Shown here one piece after another: positions 8,104 through 16,829 of a DNA stretch of 22,145 nucleotides. Source of the stretch: Pseudomonadota bacterium (GTDB taxonomy: Bacteria > Myxococcota_A > Polyangia > Haliangiales > Haliangiaceae); the NCBI GenBank assembly GCA_023428295.1, contig JAEYYV010000202.1, positions 1 through 22,145 of the forward strand, read 5' to 3'. The notes below the pieces were generated by a model. The model searched no databases. It had not been told where the DNA came from and saw only the letters and a program-made list of their open reading frames with translations. Within the stretch, counting starts at the first letter, position 1, and every line of letters begins with the position of its first letter. The position numbers and the translations under genes are program-made.

Positions 8104-8687
8104 TCACTCTCTTGCTCCTGTCGCCGTCGATCGCGATGGCCGACACCGACAGCGTGACGTCGAGCGCTTCGAGCGCTCCGAGCGATCAGGGCATCGGCGC
8201 GGCGATCGGCGTCGCCGCGGGTGGTGCGGTCACGCCCGGCGGGCTGCGCGTCAGCGGGCACTACCTCTATCAGTTGTCGTCGACGGACTGGTTCGATGGC
8301 GTCGCGAGCTTCACGTACGGCGGCGACACGGCGGGCTGCTACCGCGATCGCGTGGCCACGACGATGTGCGAGCACGGGCTCACCGCAGGCTCGGGCGTGG
8401 AGATCGCGGCGACCGTTCGCCGCATGTTCGCGCCGCAGGGCGTGTTCCAACCGTTCGCACGCGTGGGGATCGGCGCATCGATCGCGCGCTTCGTCGCCGA
8501 CGACGTCGTCGGCTTCGGCCTGCCGATTCACGCTGGTGGCGGCGTGCGCGCACGCGTGGCTCCGTCGGTGTCGATCGTCGCGCAAGCCGAGTTCACCGCC
8601 GGTGTCGGCTTCTACACGAAGGACCTCGGAGCAGAGCCGCTGATCGGCATGGCGGTGACCGCTGGCGCCGAGTTCGATCTGCGATGA
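8088..8687 (+). CDS. Small outer-membrane beta-barrel-like protein
   Basis: 199 residues. Signal peptide at about 1-18 ends in AMA before D19. After a Ser-rich linker (19-33), the rest alternates small/hydrophobic and polar residues in strand-length runs with many Gly and aromatic positions (for example VSGHYLYQLSS, VASFTYGG, FQPFARVGIGASIARF, VSIVAQAEFTAGVGFY). This is typical of a small 8-strand-type barrel. It ends in EFDLR rather than a terminal Phe, so Bam recognition would be atypical. A good ribosome site, GGAAAGGA at 8074-8081, precedes the ATG by 6 nt and supports this start despite the overlap with the lipoprotein gene. Its stop overlaps the next ATG (ATGA), implying translational coupling. 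No specific family is recognised. Confidence 0.72.
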   Translation: MRRTLITLLLLSPSIAMADTDSVTSSASSAPSDQGIGAAIGVAAGGAVTPGGLRVSGHYLYQLSSTDWFDGVASFTYGGDTAGCYRDRVATTMCEHGLTAGSGVEIAATVRRMFAPQGVFQPFARVGIGASIARFVADDVVGFGLPIHAGGGVRARVAPSVSIVAQAEFTAGVGFYTKDLGAEPLIGMAVTAGAEFDLR

Positions 8688-10354
8688 AGCGCGCGCTTGC
8701 CGCCCTCCTCGCGTGCTCGCTCGCGAGCGCGTGCGGAAAGGGCGAGAAGGCCGACGACAAGAAGAGCAAGGCGCCCGACAAGAAGGTGCCGAGGACGTCC
8801 ACGACGGCATTCAACCCGCGCGTGACCGCGAACGGAGAGCCGGTCGCCGCGCGCGTGCTCTTGATCGACAGCAAGGGCGAGCCGCTGCGCATGGGCAACC
8901 TCGACGTGTACGGCAAGCGGCAAGGCGGCGCCGCGTGCGTGATCGCGCCGGACGTCATCGCGTCGTACGACGGCATCATCCTCGGGCGCGGCGTGGGCCT
9001 CGTCCCCGTCGGTGCGGACACGTGCACTCCGTCGCCGGCGATCCCGTACGGCACGTATCGCGTGTGGGCGTGGCGCGGCATCGAGTACGAGCTGTGGGAA
9101 GGCGAGGTCGATCTGTCCGCGAATCGCGGCACGGTCTCGCTCGAGATCGCGCTCGAGCGCGCGTGGAAACCAGAGGGAACGGTCGCCGCGGATCTCCACG
9201 TTCACGCGCACGCGTCGCTCGACTCGCTGGTGCCCAACCCGCAGCGCGTGATCGCGCAGGTCGCAGCGGGCATCCAGGTGATCGCGCTCTCCGATCACAA
9301 CACGCACGGCGATCTCGACAAGGAGATCATGCAGCTCGGCTTCGAGGACATCGTCGCGTCGATCGCGTCGAACGAGATGTCGAGCGACTACTTTCATTTC
9401 GGCGTGTATCCCGTCGTCGTCGAGAAAGACAAGCCGCACGGTGGCGCCGTCGGCGACGACATCATGCGCTACGCCGGGATGGATGCGATGTTCACGATGC
9501 TGAAGCGGATGCCGGGCAATCCGATCATCCAGGTGAACCATCCGCGCTTTCGCTCCGTCGCGCTGTACGACAACACCGGCTGGGATGGCTACACGTGGCC
9601 TCCTCCGTTTCCCCTGATGTTCGACGCCGTCGAGGTGTTGTCCGGGTACACCGCGTTCAACGTCCCCGGTGATCGCCGCATGGACGACAGCGTTCGCGAC
9701 TTCTTCACGCTCACCGATCACGGCGTGCTCGTCGCTCCGCTCGGCAACAGCGACACGCACGATCTCAACTGGGTCCTCGACGGCACGTCGCGCAACTACG
9801 TGTACATGCCGTCGGTGGAGCGCGAAGGCTTCGATCTGAGATCGTTCACGGACGCGGAGTTCGTCGAAGCGATCCGCAAGCATCGCGTCGTCGCGACCAC
9901 GGGGCCGTGGCTCGCCGTCACCGCAGCGTCGAGCGAGGAGTCGGAGACCGTCGGCCCGGGCGAGACCGTGCGTCCCAAGGGCGGACGGATCTGGCTCGAC
10001 ATCACGCTGTCGCAAGCGAAGTTCGTGAAGACAGAGCGCCTCCGCATCACGATGGGAACGGACAACGGCCCGGCGCTCGTCGAGCAGATCGATGTTCCCG
10101 CCGGTACACGCACGCATCACTGGTCCGGCTACATCTCGATCGGCAAGCTCGATACGTGGATCGCCGTCACCGCCGACGGAGACACGCCACTGCCACTCGC
10201 GCTGACGGGCAGCTATCAGAAGGATCGCTGGGATCGCCCGGGCGTCACGCCGTACGCGATCGCGGCGCCGATCCTCGTCGATGCGGATCGCGATGGAACG
10301 TGGGTGCGCAAGGGCCCGTTGTTCCCGAAGCCGCCACCCGCGCCTCCCGATTGA
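8684..10354 (+). CDS. PHP-domain metal-dependent hydrolase lipoprotein (CehA/McbA-like)
   Basis: 556 residues. The signal peptide has lipobox LASAC, with C17 lipidated; a Lys/Asp-rich linker follows. Residues about 45-160 form a beta-rich N-terminal domain that looks like a carbohydrate- or peptidase-associated sandwich. Residues about 165-405 are a PHP-type metal phosphoesterase/hydrolase domain: D170-L-H172-V-H174, D204-H205-N206, E231, H286 in VNHPRF, and D357-T-H359. These match the metal-binding pattern of the CehA/McbA family. Residues about 405-545 are a C-terminal beta domain. The reading frame is open far upstream, but ATG 8684, with its signal peptide and ATGA coupling to the preceding gene, is clearly the start. 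The substrate is unknown; activity at the outer surface or periplasm on a phosphoester or ester is inferred. Its stop abuts the convergent MltA stop with no gap. Confidence 0.86.
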   Translation: MKRALAALLACSLASACGKGEKADDKKSKAPDKKVPRTSTTAFNPRVTANGEPVAARVLLIDSKGEPLRMGNLDVYGKRQGGAACVIAPDVIASYDGIILGRGVGLVPVGADTCTPSPAIPYGTYRVWAWRGIEYELWEGEVDLSANRGTVSLEIALERAWKPEGTVAADLHVHAHASLDSLVPNPQRVIAQVAAGIQVIALSDHNTHGDLDKEIMQLGFEDIVASIASNEMSSDYFHFGVYPVVVEKDKPHGGAVGDDIMRYAGMDAMFTMLKRMPGNPIIQVNHPRFRSVALYDNTGWDGYTWPPPFPLMFDAVEVLSGYTAFNVPGDRRMDDSVRDFFTLTDHGVLVAPLGNSDTHDLNWVLDGTSRNYVYMPSVEREGFDLRSFTDAEFVEAIRKHRVVATTGPWLAVTAASSEESETVGPGETVRPKGGRIWLDITLSQAKFVKTERLRITMGTDNGPALVEQIDVPAGTRTHHWSGYISIGKLDTWIAVTADGDTPLPLALTGSYQKDRWDRPGVTPYAIAAPILVDADRDGTWVRKGPLFPKPPPAPPD

Positions 10355-11560
10355 CTACTTGGTGACGCCCCTGGGCAGGAGCAGCCAGTAGCGCCCCGCG
10401 CCGCCCATGCGTCCGCCCTTCTCCGCAGCGGCAGCGTCGTCGCCCCAATAGATGTCGCCGCGCACCGCGCCGAGGATGCCGCCGCCGGTGTCCTGCGCGA
10501 CGAGCAGCTTGGTCCACGGCTCGCTTCCCGTCTTGCCCACGACGGGCGCACGGGTCTGCACCCAGATCGGCGTGCCGTGCGCGATGAACGCGCGGTCGAT
10601 CGCCATCGATCGCTCCGCCGTGAGGATCACCATCTGCGAGCCCACGGCGCCGGGCTCCTTGGACTCGTGAAAGAACACGAACGAGTGCGATTGATCGACG
10701 ACCTCGTCGAACTTCGTCGGGTTGTCGGCGAACCACTTGCGAATGCCTTGCATGGTGCCGCTGCCCGGCGCGCCGAGTTGGCCCATCGACTTGAGCACGC
10801 CACCCACGCCGCGATAGGCGCGACCGTTCTTGCCGGCGAACTCGAGCCAGACGATCGAGCCGTCGTCCATGATCGCCTTCGCCGAACCTTCGATGTGAGC
10901 GAACAGAACGTCGACGGGATCGTCGGCGTACATGATCTCGAGGTTCTGTCCTGCGAGCGCGCCGGTGCGGATCTCCTTGCGCGTGTGATAGGGGACGACG
11001 TTTCCTTTGTCGTCGAGGCGGCCCCAGATGCGGCGCCCCGCAGCGTCGGGGATGTGCTTCGAGAGGTCGACCATCACGAGGTCCTTTGGGCGCGCGTAGA
11101 TCGGATACTTGTACTTGCCCTTCTGTTTGCGCGACGCGCGCATCTCTTGGACGAAGTAGCCGGTCAGCTTTCCCTCGGTGCCGGTCTTTCCCGCGGCGAT
11201 CCACGGAACGAACTCGGACTCGAACATCGCCTTGGCCGCAGCGTCGTCACCGGCCTTCACCTTGCCCGCTGCTGCACACGCCTTGCGCCAGTGCTTGGCC
11301 AGGCCGCCGTGACCATCGTGGCCGACGGGGGCGGAATCTGCGAGCTCGCCGATCTTCTGGCACGAGCGCAGGAACGAGCCGATCGCTTCGGCGTGCTTGT
11401 CGTCCGCCCAGCCCGGCAGCTCCGAGAACTTGGTCTTGGTCAGCTTGAGCTGATCGTGCTTTGGCGGTGGTGGCTCGGCATCCGCGGCACACGGACACGT
11501 ATCCGCGAACGCCGACGACAGCATGGAGATAACGACGCCGAAAACACCGAGCCCGCGCAT
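10355..11560 (-). CDS. mltA: MltA-type membrane-bound lytic transglycosylase with 3D domain
   Basis: 401 residues cleaving the MurNAc-GlcNAc bond of peptidoglycan, giving 1,6-anhydro ends, in the periplasm. The ATG at 11560 yields a clean signal peptide (about 1-19, ending SAFA). A TTG twelve codons upstream would put extra residues before it and is rejected. MltA landmarks appear in order: LTGYFVQEMRASR (132-144), YPIYARP (152-158), AHIEGSAKAI (221-230), NGRAYRGVGGVL (245-256), FFHESKEPGAVGSQ (296-309), TAERSMAIDRAFIAHGTPIWV (314-334), and the 3D-domain core AQDTGGGILGAVRGDIYWG (355-373), with D357 and D369 as the conserved aspartates. Unlike E. coli MltA there is no lipobox; the mature start has a CPC pair instead. 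It is downstream of, and in the same direction as, the beta-barrel gene. Confidence 0.9.
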   Translation of the reverse strand: MRGLGVFGVVISMLSSAFADTCPCAADAEPPPPKHDQLKLTKTKFSELPGWADDKHAEAIGSFLRSCQKIGELADSAPVGHDGHGGLAKHWRKACAAAGKVKAGDDAAAKAMFESEFVPWIAAGKTGTEGKLTGYFVQEMRASRKQKGKYKYPIYARPKDLVMVDLSKHIPDAAGRRIWGRLDDKGNVVPYHTRKEIRTGALAGQNLEIMYADDPVDVLFAHIEGSAKAIMDDGSIVWLEFAGKNGRAYRGVGGVLKSMGQLGAPGSGTMQGIRKWFADNPTKFDEVVDQSHSFVFFHESKEPGAVGSQMVILTAERSMAIDRAFIAHGTPIWVQTRAPVVGKTGSEPWTKLLVAQDTGGGILGAVRGDIYWGDDAAAAEKGGRMGGAGRYWLLLPRGVTK

Positions 11561-11590
11561 GTCGACAACGATGACAACGCGCGGGCCCGA

Positions 11591-11603
11591 GAGCAAATTG
11601 CTC
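11591..11603. repeat. 13-nt perfect palindrome between barrel gene and mltA
   Basis: GAGCAA-A-TTGCTC lies 31 nt upstream of the mltA ATG and 20 nt after the barrel gene stop. The one-base centre rules out a hairpin terminator and suits a dimeric protein-binding site, but a chance palindrome of this length is possible. Confidence 0.35.
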
Positions 11604-11623
11604 GCTTTTGACGACGGATCAGC

Positions 11624-12520
11624 TCACAGCGCGCCAGCGTAGTAGCGGGCGCCGATGAGGATCGCGAGCGTGTCACCGATGCCGGCATCTCCGGGTGGCG
11701 TGAGGTTGAACGCGAGGCCCGCGGTCACGTCGAGGGCTGGCATCACGTTGTACGTGGCAGTCAGCTCGATCGGCGTGGTGTCGGCGAAGATGACCGCCGT
11801 CCCACTGTCCTTGATGTTGATCGTCGCGATGTTCGTCGCGAGCTGCGCGTAGAGCTCCGGCGTTGCCTGGAAGCCAACGGCGACCGGAAGGCTGAGGTCG
11901 ATGAAGTTCGGATCGAGTCCGATCTGGAGCTGGTCGCCTGGGGTGATCAGCGCGATCTTGTCGTTGATCATGTAGCGAACGTGGACGCCGAGGCCGAGCG
12001 GAGTCACGGCACCCGACGTCTCGCCGGTGGTCAAGTCGATGCTGGCTGCGAGGTCATAGCCGATCGTCGCGCGGCCGATCGCCTCGAGCTTTCCGCCCGC
12101 GCCGCCGCGGACGAGCTTGTAGCCGAGGCCTGCCGCGATCGCACCCTTACCGACGTCGGAGGTCGGGAACGCGTAGTGCGCGAAGCCGAGCTCGAGGTCG
12201 TCGGTGATGCCGTAGCCCACGACCACGCGAATGAACGCTGGATCGAAGAAGCTGCTCGTGTAGTTCACGATGTCCGCACCGGCCATGAACACGCCGCTGG
12301 GCAGCGTGAGCGGACGGAGGATGACCGCGCGCGGCCACCGACCCGCAGGCGCGAGCGCGTTCGGATCTGGCGACACCGCTGGGGCTGCATTCGGATCGCT
12401 GGCTTCGTCAGCACTTCCGTCAGCGGTTGCTTCGACCGGCGCATCGTCTTGCGCGATGGCGGTACCTACGAGACCAAACGAAGCGAGAGATGCGAGCAAT
12501 AGGCGCGAGGCTGTCTTCAT
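11624..12520 (-). CDS. Outer-membrane beta-barrel-like protein
   Basis: 298 residues from the ATG at 12520. A frame extension 17 codons upstream would precede the signal peptide and is rejected. Signal peptide at about 1-23 ends AIA before Q24. Residues 24-60 form an acidic, Ala/Asp/Pro-rich linker. The rest is a set of alternating strand-like segments ending in DTLAILIGARYYAGAL, with landmarks such as FIRVVVGYGITDDLELGFAHYAF and LGVHVRYMINDKIAL. The GYGITDDLELG pattern is seen in many predicted outer-membrane barrel proteins, where strands describe a general barrel without a specific substrate. Function (porin, adhesin or structural) is not determined. The gap to mltA downstream is 63 nt, so co-transcription is possible. 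Confidence 0.75.
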   Translation of the reverse strand: MKTASRLLLASLASFGLVGTAIAQDDAPVEATADGSADEASDPNAAPAVSPDPNALAPAGRWPRAVILRPLTLPSGVFMAGADIVNYTSSFFDPAFIRVVVGYGITDDLELGFAHYAFPTSDVGKGAIAAGLGYKLVRGGAGGKLEAIGRATIGYDLAASIDLTTGETSGAVTPLGLGVHVRYMINDKIALITPGDQLQIGLDPNFIDLSLPVAVGFQATPELYAQLATNIATINIKDSGTAVIFADTTPIELTATYNVMPALDVTAGLAFNLTPPGDAGIGDTLAILIGARYYAGAL

Positions 12521-12689
12521 GGGGACGAACGTTAGCGAACCCTGATCACCAATGCCAAAAACGCGTCGCATATTTGGCGCTTCGATAAGAGACGATCTGC
12601 ATCTCGAAAAAACGACGAAAAACGATCGTGTCGATGGAACAACTCGGCCTGCTCGCGCGTTGTGGCAGATCGAAACCGGCGCCTCGCCG

Positions 12690-12722
12690 AAACGAAAGAC
12701 GCCCGCGAGAGCCGCGGGCGTC
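12690..12722 (-). terminator. Rho-independent terminator of the 1348-aa gene
   Basis: A perfect 10-bp stem, GACGCCCGCG (12698-12707) with CGCGGGCGTC (12713-12722), closes a 5-nt loop. Read on the minus strand it is followed by TTTCGTTT. It begins 32 nt past the stop of the 12755-16801 gene, the position expected of its terminator. Confidence 0.8.
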
Positions 12723-12754
12723 GTGTCATCGCGAGGGAGCTCGCTACGGGATCG

Positions 12755-15700
12755 TCACTGGATCGTCGTCGGGCGGATGAAGATCTCGACCCAGTTGTTC
12801 TCGAACGGATTGTCCGCCGGCTGGTTGATGACCCACGTCGAGATCACGAGGTCGGTCGCACGCAGGCTCGACGATGCGTAGAAGCCATACGCGCCGGGCC
12901 AGGGCTGGCCTTCGGTCACGCCGCCGGCGAGCTTGGTGTAGAGCCAGCTTCCGTCCTGCTGCTTCACGTTGAGCAGCAGCTCCTGCGTCGTCGCGTCCTG
13001 GTAGACGATCCACGGCACGGTGCCGCCGATCAGCTGCAGCGACGCGTCGTCGCCGACGAAGTGGAACTCGGGCTTCGGCAAGCCGTCGACCGTGGTGCCG
13101 ACGATGCGGTAGCCGTCGTCGACGATCTCGCGCGGCGAGCCTTCCTTCATGTACGTGAGGTCATCGCGCGTCGCCGCGACGTACGCGACGTGCACCATGC
13201 CGGCGCTATCGACCGACACGGACGGCGACCAGCCCGCGTCGCGGTTCATCTGACCGTCGAGGATCGTGGCGACGCCGAACTGCCCCGACTGCTCGTTGAA
13301 CTTCGACATCTTCAGATCGCCCGCGACGCGGTCGTAGTAGACGACGACCGGCGCTTGCGTCGGCAGGCGCGCCGAGTCGATGAACAGGCCGAGGCTATCC
13401 GGCAGCGGATACACGTTCGGGTTCTCCGGATCCTCGGGCGGCAGCGGCGCCGAGTCCACGATGAACAGCTGCCAATCCGCCGACGACTGCGGCGCGGCCG
13501 TGGTGGCTGCCGCGTAGCGAACCTCTGCGCGTGCACCCTGCGCATCCTTGACGAGCGCGAGGTACGCGACGCCGGGGCGACCGTCGTCGGAGCGCAGCGT
13601 GAGCGACGTGAACATGCCGGCGAGGAGGCCATCCTGCTCGCCGAGCATGCGGCCCGAGCCCTGCTGGATGACGTGCTTCTGCCAGGTGTCTCCGACCTTG
13701 TGCGCGAAGCGCAGCGAGCTCGTGTCGCGGTCGAAGTACGTGACCATCGGCTCGTTCGCCGGGTTCACCGCGATGCTCGTCCACATCCCGACGTCCTCGC
13801 CGGACGCGTCGATGCCGCCGCGGATCTTGGAATCGGGGATCAGGACCGGGCCGTCGGGCACGCCGTCGACGTACTCCCACTTCTCGACGGGAATGCGACC
13901 GGGGCCGTCCGCCTTGGCCACGACGAGGTCGCCGTGGTTGATCGAGTAGCCCGAGACCCAGATCGATCCGTCCGTGCCGGTGGCGACGTCGGAGTACGGA
14001 CCGACGCGGCCCGCGATGATGTCCTCCGAGCACACGCACTCGCCATCGATGCAGAACGGCAGCTCGCCTGGCGCGCAAAAATCGGGACCGCAGTCCGAGG
14101 CGATCTCGCACGACTTCGCGCCGGGGTCACCGCAATCGCACGCCGGGACGAACGCCGTGAGGATCGCCATCGAGATGAACGCGACGCCGTTGTTCACGAC
14201 GCGGCGGTGCTTCTTGGCGAACGCCGTCACTTGCCGAAGAGACCTCGCGACGCGGCGGCGCTTGCCACCGAACATGACGAGACCGACGAACAGCGCGAGC
14301 GCCGTGCCGCTCTTGGACGGACCCGAGCCGGTCTCGCACGAGCAGCCTTCCGACGACGCTTGGCCGTGGAACGCGATGACGCCGTACTCGACGTTGCCCG
14401 CTTCATCCTTGGAGTAGACGAGCACCTCGCCGTCGATGGCGAGCTCGTCGAACTGCGCCTTCGTGATCTCTGCCGTCGAACCACGCTTCCACTCGGTGGC
14501 CGGCTCGGTCGAGTCGGTCTTGCCGAACGCATAGGTGAGCGCGTGCTCGCTGACGTTGTCGAACATCTGGATCTTCAGCGTGCCGTCGACCCACTCGGCC
14601 TTCGAGAGCGCGATCTTGGGACCGACCGAGTCGATGATGACCTTCGTGGTGGTCGGCGTCGACGTCGAGCGGTAGTCGCCCTTCGCGCGCGACTTGATGC
14701 CGATGGCGTACTTGCCCTGCCACGCGAACGCCGGGTCACGAATGACGAGCTGGCCATTCGCGTCGGGCGTCATGAACGGACGCTGCATGCCACCGTTGAG
14801 CTCGTATGCGTACTCGAGCTCGCGACCCATCGAGTCGTACTTGTCCGCCTCGAACACGACCTCGGGCATACCGGGGCCGCCCTTCGTCATCGCTTCGCGA
14901 ATCTGCGCCGGGTTCGGCGTGACGACCGACTTGAACCGCGGCACCGAGCTCGACTGCACCGACGGACCGAACTCGGCGTCGAGCGCGTTCACGTTGGCGA
15001 GCATGAACGGATTGCCCTGGCTGACCTGGCGCATGAGCGTGCCCGCACCGAGCGAGGCGAACAGCGCGAGGAAGTCGTCGTTGGGCGTGACGACGTGTTG
15101 GATCGACAGGTTGTTGAGCGAGAAGCCCGCGAACTCCGGGACCTGGATCGTGCCGAGGTTTCCGAGGAGCGGCGTGACGAGGTCGAACACCGACGGCAGC
15201 ACCATCTCGAGGTGCTGCGGCGTCTCGCGCACGAACTCGCTGTTGAGCACCTTCACCGTCACGGACTGCGACGAGATACCGATCAGCGTCGGCTTGATCT
15301 GCGCCGGCATTCCGGGCTGCTGCTCGAACTCGAGGTTGACGCCGACGTTCATCGACAGGTCGAGCGTGAACGCGCGGACGTAGCGCTCGAAGATGAACGC
15401 GTAGAAGTCGACTTCCATGTTCTGGATCGCGAGCGTCAACGCGGGCGACGTGGGCGTGTTGTCACCGATCGTGAAGTCGATCGGCTTCTGCGGACGCGTC
15501 ACGAGGAGGAGCGGATCCTTGCCGGTGTCCGACGTGAGCTCGGCGAGCGACGGGACGAGGATGCCGACCGTGCCGACGTTCAGCTGGTTGATGTACGTGG
15601 TGCCGACGCCGAGGCACATCGCACCGGACGTCACGAGGTGGTGACCGGCGAGATCGAGGAACGTCTCGGAGATACCCATCGCGAGATCCGCTTGCGGCTC

Positions 15701-16801
15701 GGGGTTACCGTCGAACGCGCCTGCGGGCGGGAGGAAGAACGTGCCGCGCGCCGGGTTGTCGGGCGGAGCGGAGAGGTTGTGCGGCGTGGCGCCGAACGCG
15801 GGCGGCGCCATCGGCGGGACGCACAGGTGCGGCTCGCTCGCGAGCGGGATGCCGTCGGGGCGCATGCCGGTGCGCGTGGTGATGTCCTCGTCGGCGTTCA
15901 TGCCGGTGATGATGCCGAGGCTGAGCGCTCGGCGCGCTGCATCGCCGCGGACGTAGCCGCCCGGAACGATGCGCGCCTCGAGCAGGCCCTCGGTGCCGGG
16001 CGAGATGCCGCCGAGCAGGTTGCCCATGTCCATGAGACCGGCGATGCCGAGCGGGTTCGGGAGGAGGTCATTGACGAAGTCGGTGACGAACGGATCGAGC
16101 AGATCGGAGACGAACTCGAAGATGAACGAGCCCGCGATGTCGTCGGCGATGTCGCCGATGGCGTCGATGATGCTGCCGATGATTCCGCAGCCACTGACGT
16201 TGACGTTCAGGCCGAACGAGTTGATGTGGCTCTGGAGGTAGAGCTCGCCGTTGGAGGGGTTGATCGACGGCGTGATGTCGAAGCTGCCGTTCAGGTTGTT
16301 CGAGTTGATGCTGATCGTGCAGCTACCGAGGCTGGCGCCGAGGACGCGACCGGTGATCATGATCGACGTGCTCACCGTCGCAGAGACGTTGATGCGAATG
16401 CGTCCTTGCGCGGTGACCGAGATGTTGGGGGACCCCGCGTTCATCGAGACGCTGAGGCGACATCCCGGATTGCAGCCCGTGCCTGCGTTCTGCGTGCAGT
16501 AGCAAGCGCCCGTGTTGCCGAGGCCGCTATTGCAGTTTCCGACGGAGCCGCGCGGTACGCAGAAGCCACCGGAGAGCTGCTGGTTCAGCACGCTCGACAG
16601 CAGGTTCGACAGCTTCGAGAAGCCTGCCTGCGTGATGCGAATCTGCGCACCACCTTCGATCGTCTGCTCGCTCGGAAGTTTTCCGCCGGGCAATGGCTGC
16701 ACCGCACCGCATGCGCCGCAGCTTCCAAAGTTTCCGCAGCCCATCGCGATGACGAAGAGCGCGGACAGAATCAGGTCGAGCCTAGTCGAACGTGAAAACA
16801 C
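12755..16801 (-). CDS. Giant two-part exported protein with internal MYXO-CTERM-like tail and second lipoprotein signal
   Basis: 1348 residues from GTG 16801. N-terminal signal about 1-21, with C22 after IAMG, resembling a lipobox. Residues 22-120 are Cys-rich. Residues about 50-330 include GAQIRITQAGFSKLSNLL and long amphipathic helices that recall BPI/PLUNC-type lipid-binding proteins; this is a weak resemblance only. Residues 819-822 read GCSC, then a hydrophobic stretch (832-845) and KRRR (847-850): the order of a MYXO-CTERM sorting tail, normally found at a protein's C-terminus. After 14 polar residues a second signal-like helix (about 869-887, AFISMAILTAFVPAC) ends at C888, then a Cys-rich block (888-924) and repeated propeller-like strands to the end, with WTSIAV, FTSLTL and PSVSVD at similar spacing. 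It therefore reads as two exported proteins in one frame. Function unknown. Terminator follows. Confidence 0.82.
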   Translation of the reverse strand: MFSRSTRLDLILSALFVIAMGCGNFGSCGACGAVQPLPGGKLPSEQTIEGGAQIRITQAGFSKLSNLLSSVLNQQLSGGFCVPRGSVGNCNSGLGNTGACYCTQNAGTGCNPGCRLSVSMNAGSPNISVTAQGRIRINVSATVSTSIMITGRVLGASLGSCTISINSNNLNGSFDITPSINPSNGELYLQSHINSFGLNVNVSGCGIIGSIIDAIGDIADDIAGSFIFEFVSDLLDPFVTDFVNDLLPNPLGIAGLMDMGNLLGGISPGTEGLLEARIVPGGYVRGDAARRALSLGIITGMNADEDITTRTGMRPDGIPLASEPHLCVPPMAPPAFGATPHNLSAPPDNPARGTFFLPPAGAFDGNPEPQADLAMGISETFLDLAGHHLVTSGAMCLGVGTTYINQLNVGTVGILVPSLAELTSDTGKDPLLLVTRPQKPIDFTIGDNTPTSPALTLAIQNMEVDFYAFIFERYVRAFTLDLSMNVGVNLEFEQQPGMPAQIKPTLIGISSQSVTVKVLNSEFVRETPQHLEMVLPSVFDLVTPLLGNLGTIQVPEFAGFSLNNLSIQHVVTPNDDFLALFASLGAGTLMRQVSQGNPFMLANVNALDAEFGPSVQSSSVPRFKSVVTPNPAQIREAMTKGGPGMPEVVFEADKYDSMGRELEYAYELNGGMQRPFMTPDANGQLVIRDPAFAWQGKYAIGIKSRAKGDYRSTSTPTTTKVIIDSVGPKIALSKAEWVDGTLKIQMFDNVSEHALTYAFGKTDSTEPATEWKRGSTAEITKAQFDELAIDGEVLVYSKDEAGNVEYGVIAFHGQASSEGCSCETGSGPSKSGTALALFVGLVMFGGKRRRVARSLRQVTAFAKKHRRVVNNGVAFISMAILTAFVPACDCGDPGAKSCEIASDCGPDFCAPGELPFCIDGECVCSEDIIAGRVGPYSDVATGTDGSIWVSGYSINHGDLVVAKADGPGRIPVEKWEYVDGVPDGPVLIPDSKIRGGIDASGEDVGMWTSIAVNPANEPMVTYFDRDTSSLRFAHKVGDTWQKHVIQQGSGRMLGEQDGLLAGMFTSLTLRSDDGRPGVAYLALVKDAQGARAEVRYAAATTAAPQSSADWQLFIVDSAPLPPEDPENPNVYPLPDSLGLFIDSARLPTQAPVVVYYDRVAGDLKMSKFNEQSGQFGVATILDGQMNRDAGWSPSVSVDSAGMVHVAYVAATRDDLTYMKEGSPREIVDDGYRIVGTTVDGLPKPEFHFVGDDASLQLIGGTVPWIVYQDATTQELLLNVKQQDGSWLYTKLAGGVTEGQPWPGAYGFYASSSLRATDLVISTWVINQPADNPFENNWVEIFIRPTTIQ

Positions 16802-16806
16802 GCTTG

Positions 16807-16812
16807 CCTCCC
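16807..16812 (-). promoter_or_regulatory. Shine-Dalgarno site fixing a GTG start
   Basis: GGGAGG on the minus strand lies 5 nt upstream of the GTG at 16801. It is strong, and together with the signal peptide that follows it decides the start of the 1348-residue protein. Confidence 0.8.
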
Positions 16813-16829
16813 GGAGTACTGAACAAAAC

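Noticed and set aside
7808..8683. Long N-terminal extension of the PHP protein frame
   Set aside because: It overlaps two supported genes in another frame and places the lipoprotein signal in the interior. ATG 8684 is the real start.
12662..16795. 1377-codon plus-strand open frame opposite the large fusion gene
   Set aside because: It is extremely Arg/Asp/Val-rich with no domain, signal or ribosome site. It is the mirror of the minus-strand gene, which has a strong Shine-Dalgarno, a signal peptide and a terminator.
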